DNA of 64,000 nt from JAPYTY01 sp036338435 (GCA_036338435.1 JAYZCG010000046.1:1-64000), one strand, 5' to 3'. Numbered from the stretch's first letter, positions 9,318-18,389 are shown. Program-made: numbers and translations. The notes: generated by a model from the sequence alone, not told the origin.

Positions 9318-9401
9318 AACTGTGTCAGTTCTAAATTTTCTCATTTCACAAAAAGAAACTTGGTTCCACAATTAGAAACACAGAGCTAACCCTTTCAAAT
9401 C

Positions 9402-9429
9402 TTGAATAGACTGGCGTGGAATGTATAGT
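9402..9429 (+). promoter_or_regulatory. Candidate sigma-70 promoter upstream of the 9468 gene
   Basis: TTGAAT at 9402-9407 and TATAGT at 9424-9429 are separated by 16 bases in the 150-base gap before the gene at 9468. This resembles a -35/-10 pair and would give a leader of about 30 bases. Pattern match by eye only. Confidence 0.4.
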
Positions 9430-9467
9430 ACCATTGGTGCTAGAATAGACTCCTCATTTTTCTGCAC

Positions 9468-11009
9468 ATGACTCATCTGACAACAAGATCGATCCTAGTT
9501 ACCTGCCTATTCTTATTCCTCAACTGCCAGTTGTCAGTTGTTTGGACTCAGAATATAGACACCACGGAGGATCTTGCCAACATTAATTTCACTGCAGACG
9601 TTCGTGTCTTCGCAGTGATGGCTACACTCAATGCAGCTGGATTTAACTACGAAACCCCAGGCAGAGAGATTTCTCAAACACGCCAATTAATTCGGGAGAA
9701 AATTAAGAAAATCGATCCCGGTCTCCTGGAAGAGCTGCAGACCTTCTATCGTAACCATAACCTGAAAGCGGATGACCACGATCAACAGATCGCATATACC
9801 TCCCTGGCACTCTTACTTTCCAGTCCTCCCGATTTCCAAGTGACGGTGCAGGAAACAGAACTACCAGAAGATGTAAAGGAGGTCTTAGGATTTGAGAAGC
9901 TTGTGACACGGTTCTATCAGGAAGCAGATATCGAATCGCTCTGGCATAGCCAACAACCCGTCTATGAAGAAGAACTGGCTTCCTATCGAATACTCACTAG
10001 AGACTTAATAGCACAAACCTTACGTTATTTCAGAATTCCATCCCGTGTAGTTCTTGATCGGCAAATCATCTTGATCCCGGACCTGCTGAATGCTAAAGCA
10101 GTTGTTAATGTCCGTAACCTCGATCTTGTTTATTACGTTGTTGTAGGACCTACGGACAACGCTTCCGAGAACTATCGTCAAATACAGCACGAATACCTCC
10201 ATTTTCTGATTGACCCGTTAATTGAAAAGTTTGGAATGACCCTGATTGAACACGGTGACGTACTGGATATTGCTCATGCCCAACCCCAGCTTAAACCACA
10301 ATTTCGAAACAAATTTTTCCTTCTGGTGGCCGAATCTCTGATTGAAAGCGTCCTCTTAAGACTTCACGACCCCGAGCACACTGATCGAGAATTGGCAAGA
10401 CTTTTCCGACAAGGATTGATCTTCGCACCCTATTTCAGTCGAGGACTTAAACGTTACGAACTGGATACAGAAATGATTGCCTTTCCAGCCTATGTGGAAG
10501 TACTCCTGGACAATCTAGAAGGAACTATTATTGAGCGAGATGAAAGAGAGATTGTAGCTCTGGAAAATAAAATTGAAGAGACACAACAAAAAGAATGGGA
10601 AGCGCAACAAAAAGAGATCGATAAAATTGCCCGGCTCAACCGCTTGAATTCTCTGTTAAACGAGGCAGCTGTGCTTCTCTCCAATAGAGAATTCCAATCT
10701 GCAAAGATAATTCTCCAGGAAATCGTGTTGGATGATCCTTATAACGGTGTTGCCTACTTTTACTTGGCTCAGATCGCTTCTCAAACTGAACAGCATGAGC
10801 AGGCCTTGGAGTACTATAAACAAGCTGCGAATGCCCCCGGTGTAGCCACCTGGGCCCAGGCATGGTCCCTGGTACGAATTGCAAAATATCACGCCATCCA
10901 GGGTGAGATTGAGGAAGCCCTCACTTTTTTTGATCGTGTTTCAGAATTGGAAGGCAATCTTCGGGGAGCAAAAGAAGAGGCTCAAAAAGCTACAGATCAA
11001 CTGCGCTAG
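9468..11009 (+). CDS. Exported putative zinc metalloprotease with C-terminal TPR repeats
   Basis: The N terminus has a hydrophobic segment (residues about 9-26), suggesting Sec export. Residues 241-245 read HEYLH, an HExxH zinc-protease motif, and ESLIES about 45 residues later could supply the third glutamate ligand seen in gluzincins. A charged coiled-coil of repeated E-x-x-Q-Q-K follows (about 350-390), then TPR-like helices (about 395-505) with YFYLAQIASQTEQHEQALEYY. I do not recognise the family by name. It is followed 84 bp later by another exported TPR protein, so the two may act together in the envelope. Protease activity is inferred from the motif only. Confidence 0.65.
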   Translation: MTHLTTRSILVTCLFLFLNCQLSVVWTQNIDTTEDLANINFTADVRVFAVMATLNAAGFNYETPGREISQTRQLIREKIKKIDPGLLEELQTFYRNHNLKADDHDQQIAYTSLALLLSSPPDFQVTVQETELPEDVKEVLGFEKLVTRFYQEADIESLWHSQQPVYEEELASYRILTRDLIAQTLRYFRIPSRVVLDRQIILIPDLLNAKAVVNVRNLDLVYYVVVGPTDNASENYRQIQHEYLHFLIDPLIEKFGMTLIEHGDVLDIAHAQPQLKPQFRNKFFLLVAESLIESVLLRLHDPEHTDRELARLFRQGLIFAPYFSRGLKRYELDTEMIAFPAYVEVLLDNLEGTIIERDEREIVALENKIEETQQKEWEAQQKEIDKIARLNRLNSLLNEAAVLLSNREFQSAKIILQEIVLDDPYNGVAYFYLAQIASQTEQHEQALEYYKQAANAPGVATWAQAWSLVRIAKYHAIQGEIEEALTFFDRVSELEGNLRGAKEEAQKATDQLR

Positions 11010-11092
11010 CCCTTATGTAACCAAAAAGCGCTTGAGCTACTTTTCAAGTTTATGTACCATGCCGGAAAGTTAACGGTTTTCGGAGATTAATT

Positions 11093-12466
11093 ATGAAGAA
11101 TACAATGAAACGTTTCCTGTTAGTGTCCCTAATAGTTCTGAGCACTTCCGTCTTGTGGGTTTCTGCTGCCTACATGCAGTCTGAAGCCACGGAAATCGAG
11201 GGTAATCTGTATACTAACAATACTCTTGGTTTCTCGTTCCAATTTCCTCAAGGTTGGGTTGTGGATGAGGCCTCGGGGGACTCAAGTACCATGGGTGGTG
11301 ATGTGGTCGTACTTAAAGCCACTTTTGGAGATTCGACGTTATCTGCGTTTTCTGTAGACCTACCAAAAGGTCTTCCCTTGGACAAGTTAGCAGGGAGTGC
11401 CGAACAGTGGCTCAATGAACATCAGTCTCATTTGCCAGGCATGAATTTAGAGGTTAGGAGCGATGTAGAACAAGTGGCCTACGGCAATATCCGATTCTAC
11501 AAACTAAAGTTCCGTACCAAGGGCCGACGAAATAGAGTTCACCACACCACTGTGGTAACCGTGACTCCCGGCAAACTTATTGGCTTCGAGGCAATTGCCA
11601 AAAGGGAAAAAGACGCTGATCAGGCACTGAATTCTCTTCAGAGCATAAAACTTTTCGATGCGGAGTTCACCGCATGGCAAGCCCATGTAGGTATCGGTGA
11701 CCCTGAAGGAATCGTTAAGTCGGGTGCCGTCTTCCTAGAACGTTTTCCCGCCGGCAATATTACCCCATATGTCCACAAACGTATGGCGTTCTCATATCAG
11801 GCACTCAATGATTACGACAACTTGGTCATTCACGGGGAACGAACAATAGAGTTGCTCCCAGAAGATCTTGATACACGATCAATGCTGGCTCTAGCTCTAG
11901 CAGAACGAGGCGACAACAACAGAGCCATTGACCTCGCCCAACAAGGGTTAGCACTTGTGGACTCCATGGAAAAGCCGGCCGATGTCCCCCTGAATCAATG
12001 GCTTGTTCGCAAGGCCCGTGCCACATCGGACGCCAACTATGCCCAAGGGCTCGCGTACTTGAAAAAATCCTCTGCTGGAGGAGGCGAAATTATGTTAAAG
12101 CGTGCTATCGAATACTTGGGAGAGGCAGTTGAATCGGATCCTGAATCCGACAAAGCGTACTTTCGTTTAGGCTATGCTTATACGCGACTAAATGACGCTG
12201 AGCAAGCAATCGTAAGTTATACCCAAGCGGTGGCAGCTGACGGAGTGGCCAAAGACATCGCTCGCGATCAACTGGAAGGGATCATGGACTTTCTCAAAAG
12301 AGATGTATCGACCATCGATGCCTTAGTTCAGGAACAACGAGTCATCATCGAACAGAAAATCGAAGCGATAAAGACGCGAAACCAACAACAGGTAGAGGCT
12401 GAAGAAGCCAGAATCCAGCTAGAAATGGAACAACAGGAAATGGAACTCCAGCAACAGGCGATGTAA
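11093..12466 (+). CDS. Exported TPR-repeat protein with an N-terminal PsbP/DcrB-like domain
   Basis: A signal peptide (residues 1 to about 27, KRFLLVSLIVLSTSVLWVSAAY) precedes a domain with NTLGFSFQFPQGWVVDE. That pattern is typical of small PsbP/DcrB-like folds in bacterial exported proteins. From about residue 200 there are TPR-type helical repeats, clearest in SDKAYFRLGYAYTRLNDAEQAIVSY (around 350-375), and the C terminus is a Gln/Glu-rich coiled coil (about 410-457). The ATG at 11093 is preceded by GGAG at a good distance. The role is unknown; an envelope scaffold is likely. Confidence 0.7.
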   Translation: MKNTMKRFLLVSLIVLSTSVLWVSAAYMQSEATEIEGNLYTNNTLGFSFQFPQGWVVDEASGDSSTMGGDVVVLKATFGDSTLSAFSVDLPKGLPLDKLAGSAEQWLNEHQSHLPGMNLEVRSDVEQVAYGNIRFYKLKFRTKGRRNRVHHTTVVTVTPGKLIGFEAIAKREKDADQALNSLQSIKLFDAEFTAWQAHVGIGDPEGIVKSGAVFLERFPAGNITPYVHKRMAFSYQALNDYDNLVIHGERTIELLPEDLDTRSMLALALAERGDNNRAIDLAQQGLALVDSMEKPADVPLNQWLVRKARATSDANYAQGLAYLKKSSAGGGEIMLKRAIEYLGEAVESDPESDKAYFRLGYAYTRLNDAEQAIVSYTQAVAADGVAKDIARDQLEGIMDFLKRDVSTIDALVQEQRVIIEQKIEAIKTRNQQQVEAEEARIQLEMEQQEMELQQQAM

Positions 12467-12549
12467 CATCAACAGTAGCAGTAGCCATAGCACGCGTGTC
12501 ATCGCTATGGTAAATCTGGAATCCACAGTCCGGGCTTATAGCGTATCCG

Positions 12550-13281
12550 ATGATGGACCTAAGGAAGTTGGAGTCTAGGCTTGGCTATTCCTTTACGAAT
12601 ACCAAACTGGTTGAGCAGGCTCTGACCCATGCTTCCTCTGCCGAAGGTAACAAGTCAACAGTTCCAGGCATGGTCTCTAAGAACTATGAGACTCTAGAGT
12701 TCCTAGGGGATGCCATACTCGGTTTCCTAATAAGTGACTATCTTTTCAAAGCCCATCCCTCCAAAACCGAAGGCGAACTAACCAAGATAAGAGCGCTATT
12801 GGTATCTGCCGATCAGCTAGCGATTCTTGCTAAAAAACTAGATCTTGGTGCTTTTGTAAGGCTCGGTCGCGGAGAGGAAAAAACGGGTGGAAGACAAAAA
12901 AAGGCCATCTTGTCGAATCTCTTTGAAAGTCTTCTTGCGGCCATCTTCCTCGATGGTGGCTTAGAGCCAGCACGCCGTTTTATCCTTTCACAATTCCACT
13001 CTCAACTAGAAAATATCCAAGAGAAGCGGTTAGATTTCCAGGATAGCAAATCACTGCTGCAGGAGCGTCTACACTCCCACGGGTTCTCCGGTCCAGACTA
13101 CCGTACAATTAAAGAATGGGGTCCCGCTCACAAAAAGGAGTTTATGATCGAAGTCTATATTCAGGACAAATTTTTAGCTCGTGCCCACGGGACTACCAAA
13201 AAAGAAACTCAGCAAAAGGCCGCCACTAAAGCGCTGGAGGAACTGGATGAAGTTTTGAACACCCAGGAATCTGACATATAG
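12550..13281 (+). CDS. rnc: Ribonuclease III
   Basis: RNase III cleaves double-stranded RNA in rRNA maturation and mRNA control. The signature YETLEFLGDAILGFLISDYLF (residues about 43-63) carries the catalytic Glu and Asp, and LFESLLAAIFLDGG (about 121-134) supplies the second acidic set. The C-terminal double-stranded RNA binding domain follows (about 160-235), with SKSLLQERLHSHG and the ending KKETQQKAATKALEEL. The start at 12550 is one of two adjacent ATGs. It converges with the CPBP gene 11 bp downstream. Confidence 0.96.
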   Translation: MMDLRKLESRLGYSFTNTKLVEQALTHASSAEGNKSTVPGMVSKNYETLEFLGDAILGFLISDYLFKAHPSKTEGELTKIRALLVSADQLAILAKKLDLGAFVRLGRGEEKTGGRQKKAILSNLFESLLAAIFLDGGLEPARRFILSQFHSQLENIQEKRLDFQDSKSLLQERLHSHGFSGPDYRTIKEWGPAHKKEFMIEVYIQDKFLARAHGTTKKETQQKAATKALEELDEVLNTQESDI

Positions 13282-13292
13282 AGTTTTCTAGA

Positions 13293-14096
13293 CTAGTAAA
13301 AAAACCAAACAACCAACAGAGTCGTCACATCAAAAAGGGCATGGGCCACCATCGGGGCAATTAAGTTACGCCGCCATAAGTAAAATGCCCCAAATAACAG
13401 TCCCAAAATGCCCGCTCCCACCGCTCTATCAAACCCCTGAACAGCATGTCCAATCGCAAAAAAAATACTCCATAGGACAAGTCCAAGCACAACTCCTAAT
13501 CGGCGGCCCATTGCTTTGTCATTACAGTTGGGGCGATTTGTAAAATATAAAAAGGGCCGTAGCAACATAGGCCCTAAATAACGTTCGAATCTATCCAAGA
13601 CAAAGGCCCGTTGGATCTCCTCCTTAATTCCTCCCACATAAACACTACTTATCAGGAACAAGGTCAGATCATTTGGCTCGTCCACGAGATCTAAAAGTGG
13701 ATTTGTTGTGGATACATATTCGGGATAAAAAGCGTGAAAGAAGATGTTGACGCACATTGTGGAGAAAAAAAGAAAGGGTACACAAACAATTCCCAAGCCA
13801 CTCTCAGTTCTGATATTTCTCCACACCCAACCCAGTTGCATCAGGGTTTCACCTCGAAAATGCAGGCAACACACGATCAAAATCAGAGTCAATGTCGCTT
13901 CTGTCACCATGAACAGAAAAACTGAATAACTACTCTCTAAAACGTTGCGATCAGTGATTAAAAAAATAATTTGGACTAGCAGGGGTGCTGCGAGAGCCAC
14001 TAAAAAAATCTCAGGTGCAGCTAGGAATCGGTGAGCCTGATCCTGTTGTGAGGAGGCTTGTTGTGACATCTCCGTAGGGCTTTGCATCAAATCCAA
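13293..14096 (-). CDS. CPBP family intramembrane metalloprotease
   Basis: This is a polytopic membrane protein of 267 residues with about seven hydrophobic segments. The catalytic motif is intact here: EEIQRA near residues 162-167 (EExxxR form), then FFAIGHAVQG (about 213-222) and HALFD near the C terminus (about 254-258). This contrasts with the CPBP-like protein at 2321, where the glutamates are replaced. The substrate is unknown; the family includes CAAX-type proteases and peptide maturation or immunity proteins. The N-terminal 25 residues are Gln/Ser rich and cytosolic. Confidence 0.8.
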   Translation of the reverse strand: MDLMQSPTEMSQQASSQQDQAHRFLAAPEIFLVALAAPLLVQIIFLITDRNVLESSYSVFLFMVTEATLTLILIVCCLHFRGETLMQLGWVWRNIRTESGLGIVCVPFLFFSTMCVNIFFHAFYPEYVSTTNPLLDLVDEPNDLTLFLISSVYVGGIKEEIQRAFVLDRFERYLGPMLLRPFLYFTNRPNCNDKAMGRRLGVVLGLVLWSIFFAIGHAVQGFDRAVGAGILGLLFGAFYLWRRNLIAPMVAHALFDVTTLLVVWFFY

Positions 14097-14502
14097 TATT
14101 CTACGATAAATTCAACTTACATTCTTGCACGTGCTCACTGTGAAATGGAGGAAGAATCACCTAAAGAAGACGGCACACATCACATTAAACGTGCACATTG
14201 AAATAGTTACGTTGAAGATTCATCTTTCCGGAACCTTAGCGGAGCAGAGATGAGTAATGCCGGACAAATACCATGGCTATATTAGGGCACATGTATAATG
14301 ACCCACGCGTTACCGCGGAAGTAGCTGACACAAAAGCTATATCTTCTTGCTCGACTGAGATCACCGCGAGATCTAGATAAAGTGCGTTCACATCCTTCTC
14401 CCCTTGTGCATTCGGAAATACCACGATTTTTAGATTTTTTCATATTCCACAATGCAAGAATGCATGGACACAAGCACTTGGGTACAATCTACCTCCAACA
14501 CC
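14097..14502. other. Gene-poor stretch between the CPBP protease and the 14503 gene
   Basis: About 400 bases without a convincing gene. A minus-strand frame at 14236-14424 (GTG start, 62 codons) has protein-like composition, but I see no ribosome site or recognisable motif. No tRNA, repeat or clear promoter is visible. Confidence 0.4.
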
Positions 14503-14955
14503 ATGTCTATTACATACACACATATACTGTTAGCATTAACGGCCACTTTATCAGTTGCCGTTCTTTTGGTATTGACGACAGTCTGGAATTCAAAGCCTTC
14601 AGGAATACAGAATCTGCTTTCAAGATACGATGAAAATGAGATTGAACCAGATCATACATATCTGATCTCATTAATGATCTACGAAGAAGCGTATCCAGCG
14701 TTCGGGGAAATTATTGAACTAGTTCTCACAAGGTTTCCCCTCAAATACTTTAGCCAGAAAAGTGGTTTCGATAATGCTTTACACTATCTCCACGATTCTG
14801 TTTTGGAGGAGTCTAATTCGAAAGATCTAGTTTGGGCAATGGCACATATCGTCAATACTTTCGTCAGTGACCCAGATGTTGCATCAGAATGTCGGCCTTA
14901 TATGGAACCCCTTGTAGCTCAATTCTTAGAACAGACGGAACACCCATCTCAATGA
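14503..14955 (+). CDS. Small hypothetical membrane-anchored protein
   Basis: I do not recognise this protein. From the ATG at 14503 it is 150 residues. A single transmembrane segment (about residues 5-26, ILLALTATLSVAVLLVLTTV) is followed by a soluble helical domain rich in acidic residues. The open frame begins at 14452, but the extra 17 residues are polar and the second ATG places the membrane helix at the N terminus, so I prefer 14503. There is no evident ribosome site. It converges with the RDD protein at 15010. Composition and length argue that it is real, but only moderately. Confidence 0.5.
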   Translation: MSITYTHILLALTATLSVAVLLVLTTVWNSKPSGIQNLLSRYDENEIEPDHTYLISLMIYEEAYPAFGEIIELVLTRFPLKYFSQKSGFDNALHYLHDSVLEESNSKDLVWAMAHIVNTFVSDPDVASECRPYMEPLVAQFLEQTEHPSQ

Positions 14956-15009
14956 ACGTAAAACCCTCACTGCGGCCGGCAAGAGAAGGTGAGTGTAGAA
15001 AGGGGTGTG

Positions 15010-15972
15010 CTAGCGGCGATGACTTTGAATGGCTATTGGCACGATACGTGTTTTTGATATACGGTCATGAACACATCGGCACCAAGGATCAGCCACGCCC
15101 CATAGCAACCCTACCATAGTCGCCACTACGGGTAAGAGCAGCAATATCCTCAAAACAAGCGATAGGAATGGTACTTCTTTGGTATTCTCTCCGACCAACT
15201 GTAGATCTGTCAGATACATACCGGGGGTTTGGCCACTTAAGATTAAAAAGAAGAAAGAATTGAAAAAGAAGAAACAACACGACAACAACAGACCCAAATG
15301 CAGAGAACTCGAGGCAATAAGTTCAGAGTCCAAAATAAACGATGCTGATAAAGTGAAAACAAAAGCGATCAAAAAGGGAAGTGCTAAATCTATCATTCCA
15401 GCCAGAAGTCGAGAAAATATCACTTCAGGTGAAACGCCAACCTCTGTATAGTCTCCTACTTCATCCGCATCTGGAGAGACGACCAGAGGCGCCAAAGGAG
15501 CGTTCAAAGTAAATGCCTGCTGCTGAGGTCGTTTAGATCGTACTGTACTAGGAGAACTCAGAGAGGCGCGGATCAGAGGTTTCTCCGCCACCTTGGTGAA
15601 AGTATTTTTTCTCTTGGTGAGCCTAACCACCTTTGGCTTTCGTGGCTTCTCTGCTGACTCTGACAGTTTGTAGTCAAAAAGCGGCCGGTCAACAACACTA
15701 TCTTCGTAAGAAATCTCGTCAGACTTGCCCGATTGGTGGGGATTCCTGCTTGATGCCAGAGACCTACCGGTACGTTCGCTCACCTTGCGCTTGATTTGCA
15801 ACCGCCAATCAGAAGTGCCTGTCTCGACATCCACCGCTGAATTTGAAAGCTTCTTTACACCCAATTTAGTGCCCCCCGATCGTTGTGGGCTGTCTTCTGA
15901 GTTCACCTGCTCAGATCCACAAACCGGACAATGAGTTCCTAAAATCTTAGACTGACAGAAGGTGCACTGCAC
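15010..15972 (-). CDS. Zinc-ribbon and RDD-domain membrane protein
   Basis: The N terminus MQCTFCQSKILGTHCPVCG carries two CxxC pairs typical of a small zinc ribbon. A long polar, basic linker follows (residues about 20-185), then an RDD domain: RLLAGMIDLALPFLIAFVF (about 187-205) with the Arg and Asp residues, further hydrophobic helices, and a C-terminal WCRCVHDRISKTRIV close to the canonical WHDR-x-x-T-RVV. RDD proteins are inner-membrane proteins of uncertain, possibly transport, function. It is the last gene of a minus-strand group whose other members lie at 16036 and 16371. Confidence 0.75.
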   Translation of the reverse strand: MQCTFCQSKILGTHCPVCGSEQVNSEDSPQRSGGTKLGVKKLSNSAVDVETGTSDWRLQIKRKVSERTGRSLASSRNPHQSGKSDEISYEDSVVDRPLFDYKLSESAEKPRKPKVVRLTKRKNTFTKVAEKPLIRASLSSPSTVRSKRPQQQAFTLNAPLAPLVVSPDADEVGDYTEVGVSPEVIFSRLLAGMIDLALPFLIAFVFTLSASFILDSELIASSSLHLGLLLSCCFFFFNSFFFLILSGQTPGMYLTDLQLVGENTKEVPFLSLVLRILLLLPVVATMVGLLWGVADPWCRCVHDRISKTRIVPIAIQSHRR

Positions 15973-16035
15973 GGACTAATGTTAGCATAGCCACCCTGGC
16001 CGAAGGCCCACAAGGTCCAAATTTGTGAAAAGTCC

Positions 16036-16359
16036 TCATGGCTCCACTGGTTGACGAAACGAGCTGAGTATTGCGTCCATTTCATCCCGACTTAGTTTCT
16101 GGATCTTCTCCAGGCGTTGTGAAAGAGACAATAATTTATCCAGATAATCTTCCGTACGATCGCCGTGTTCTGCCACCTCTCTAGCCATATGAAGAGTCTC
16201 TCTAACCTTCTGGGCCGAATAGCTATTTTCCCCCTTCTGTATCAACGTGTTGAGTACAATGCCGTGAACTAGATCTAGTTCATAAGAGCGCATTACCATC
16301 ATAAACGCCACGAACACTACCAGGAGCAAACAAATGGTGGAGAAAGTCGATTTCTTCAA
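16036..16359 (-). CDS. Small single-pass membrane protein of unknown function
   Basis: This 107-residue protein has one N-terminal transmembrane or signal-anchor segment (residues about 7-24, FSTICLLLVVFVAFMMVM). A helical charged domain follows that looks like a short coiled coil, YLDKLLSLSQRLEKIQKLSRDEM. I recognise no family. It starts 11 bp after the stop of the 16371 gene on the same strand, so the two are likely cotranscribed. Confidence 0.55.
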   Translation of the reverse strand: MKKSTFSTICLLLVVFVAFMMVMRSYELDLVHGIVLNTLIQKGENSYSAQKVRETLHMAREVAEHGDRTEDYLDKLLSLSQRLEKIQKLSRDEMDAILSSFRQPVEP

Positions 16360-16370
16360 TATCCCGAATC

Positions 16371-16832
16371 CTATAGCAAAGTGAGCATGTCAAAATAAGT
16401 GCTGTAGTCAAGATCTATACTCCGGCGCTTGGCGTGGCCAATTAATACGCTAAGAAACATCGTGCGAACAAAACGGGGCAACAGACGAGTCCTCTTGGTA
16501 CGACCATGTGCGTGGGGATGCTTGAGGTAAAAATTCAAAATCTTAGTGAGCACCTCATCTTCCTGGCTCATAACTTCTCTCAACGACAGGTCTTTGATTC
16601 GGACCTGATTTCCCTGGATCGTAATAACTCGACAATCTAGTTTTTCGGTAATCTGCTCCTGATTACGCTCTGTTGCCTGCACTTTCTTGGTGAGAACTTC
16701 GAAAGCATTTTCACGGGTCATGACATCGGTAGTGACATTAAAAGCAAGCGTCCGACAAAATAGATAGTCTGGATAATGTTTGAAAAACTGGCGAGTCAAA
16801 TTAGTTCGTTCCCCCTCTTTACCTTCCATCAA
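16371..16832 (-). CDS. Hypothetical protein
   Basis: I do not recognise this 153-residue protein. It is basic and mixed alpha/beta in appearance, with no signal peptide or membrane segment. A central run (about residues 45-85) is rich in Gln, Glu and Lys. The C-terminal half contains the basic HAHGRTKRTRLLPRFVRTM, which could contact nucleic acid, but no known motif is seen. It is divergent from queC (71 bp apart) and upstream of the small membrane protein gene at 16036. Confidence 0.55.
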   Translation of the reverse strand: MMEGKEGERTNLTRQFFKHYPDYLFCRTLAFNVTTDVMTRENAFEVLTKKVQATERNQEQITEKLDCRVITIQGNQVRIKDLSLREVMSQEDEVLTKILNFYLKHPHAHGRTKRTRLLPRFVRTMFLSVLIGHAKRRSIDLDYSTYFDMLTLL

Positions 16833-16903
16833 TCCACCATCCTATCAAACAACAGAAGCGTAGCAGTGTTCTACTCTGGGGTACACGTGATAAAATCTGG
16901 ACA

Positions 16904-17593
16904 ATGAGTGATGCGGTTTGTCTTGTAAGTGGAGGTCTGGACAGTTGCGTTACCGCAGCTATAGCTCACTCTGATAGCCTGTCACTGGCCTTCTTGCATA
17001 TTAGTTATGGCCAACTCTCCGCCAAACGAGAAGAAGAGGCTTTCACTAAAATAGCTGACCATTATCAAATCTCCCAGCGACTTGTCTCAGATATCACCCA
17101 CCTTGCCCACATAGGCGGATCAGCCCTAACCGATCGTTCCCTAAAAATGCCCGAAGGGAAACTGGATCGGGAAGGCATCCCGGTCTCCTACGTTCCCTTT
17201 CGTAATGCTAATATGCTCTCAATCGCCACGAGCTGGGCTGAAGTTCTCGGAGCCAGCGCCATTTACATTGGGGCCGTTCAAGAAGATAGTTCTGGATATC
17301 CAGATTGTAGAGAGTCGTTTTTCAAAGCCTTCAATTAGGTTATTGTAAGGGGGACAAAACCAGACACATACATTAAAATAATAAACCCATTAATAAAAAT
17401 GCGTAAGAATGAGATTATTAAAAAAGGCATAAAATTGGAGGCACCTTTACATCTAACCTGGTCCTGCTACAGAGATCAAGACATCGCCTGCGGTCACTGC
17501 GACAGTTGTCTTCTGAGGCTTCGAGGTTTCCAAGAGGCTCGAATTTCTGACCCCCTGACCTATCAAGGAACCCAGGCTCCTATCCATCAATAA
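16904..17593 (+). pseudogene. queC: 7-cyano-7-deazaguanine synthase, interrupted by one in-frame amber codon
   Basis: QueC converts 7-carboxy-7-deazaguanine to preQ0, the precursor of queuosine. The first part has the PP-loop SGGLDS (residues 9-14) and GYPDCRESFFKAFN. The next codon is TAG (17336-17338). The same frame then continues without any shift through GTKPDTYIKIINPLI and LHLTWSCYRDQDIACGHCDSC, whose four cysteines bind zinc in QueC. The joined frame is about 229 codons, normal for the family, and the TAG could be a single change from CAG (Gln). It could be a nonsense allele, a sequencing error or readthrough. About 100 bases after the TAG are unusually AT-rich. No ribosome site is visible before the ATG. 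Confidence 0.85.
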
Positions 17594-17822
17594 ATTTTTA
17601 CTTATGCTTCAGATTTTCTGACTTCATCAAGGTCGGAGCACCCCTGAACATCATCCTATGGATCGTTGCAACCTCAACAATTCCGATGTTTTGGCCGTTT
17701 TGAATTCACCACATCCTACAAATAGATTGAGACCAAAAACCCCGTCAAGGCTAATGGATCCCACTTGACTTCTGGGTGTGATAATTATAGAAAAGATCAC
17801 GGCGCAAGGAACACACTTAGGT

Positions 17823-18389
17823 ATGTGGAAAAAATCTGAGAGCGAAAGTTCTAAATCTAAATTGGAAACCCCACCTTTAAGGGAAAACCCTATGGCACAA
17901 CTAAAGGAACGTGCAATTATCGGTTCATCGATCAACGTGAAAGGCACACTTGGAGGTGAGGAGGATCTCATTATCCAGGGCCACGTCGAAGGGAAAATTA
18001 AACTCCCAAATAACAGCATCACAATCGGCAAGAACGGACACATTCAAGCGGACATTCATGGAAAGGTCATTAGTATCGAGGGTGACGTCGAGGGCAACCT
18101 TTTTGCGAGCGAGAAAATCGTAGTGCGTCAGAATGGAGTAGTGCGTGGAAATATGGATGCTCCACGGATCAACCTCGAGGACGGGGCCAAATTCAAGGGT
18201 AGCATCGACATGGATGCTAGCATAGATAATAGGCAACCCACTCTGCATGCAACTTCTACCAAAACAATCGTGAAGAATTCTAAGACGACAACCGATGGTT
18301 TAGAAAAACGGAAGCCTGAGAAACATGCAGCGGAAAGTGGGCAAAAAGGACTTGGTCTAAAGACTGGCACGCCTTCATCTCAGGCATGA
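17823..18389 (+). CDS. Bactofilin (polymer-forming cytoskeletal protein)
   Basis: Bactofilins form membrane-associated filaments that position cell-wall and polarity factors. The core is a right-handed beta-helix of short repeats: IGSSINVKGTLGGEEDLIIQG, then GHVEGKI, GHIQADIHGKVISIEGDVEGN and VVRGNMDAPRI. The tails are polar and disordered, as is usual. I chose the ATG at 17823. The open frame allows a GTG at 17778, but a possible promoter (TTGACT 17765-17770, TATAGA 17786-17791, spacer only 15) would place that codon upstream of the transcript. The stop overlaps the start of the methyltransferase gene in an ATGA. Confidence 0.88.
   Translation: MWKKSESESSKSKLETPPLRENPMAQLKERAIIGSSINVKGTLGGEEDLIIQGHVEGKIKLPNNSITIGKNGHIQADIHGKVISIEGDVEGNLFASEKIVVRQNGVVRGNMDAPRINLEDGAKFKGSIDMDASIDNRQPTLHATSTKTIVKNSKTTTDGLEKRKPEKHAAESGQKGLGLKTGTPSSQA

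Noticed and set aside
14236..14424. Minus-strand 62-codon ORF
   Set aside because: Protein-like composition but no ribosome site, no motif and an upstream stop; kept only as a remark in the intergenic entry.
16904..17593. Genome-wide amber recoding as an explanation for the queC stop
   Set aside because: nrdR, rnc, tlyA and other genes in the window end in TAG at their expected C termini, so TAG works as a normal stop here.
17651..18043. Minus-strand 130-codon ORF over the bactofilin gene
   Set aside because: It is the antisense of the bactofilin beta-helix repeats; the plus-strand protein matches a known family and the minus frame has no recognisable motif.
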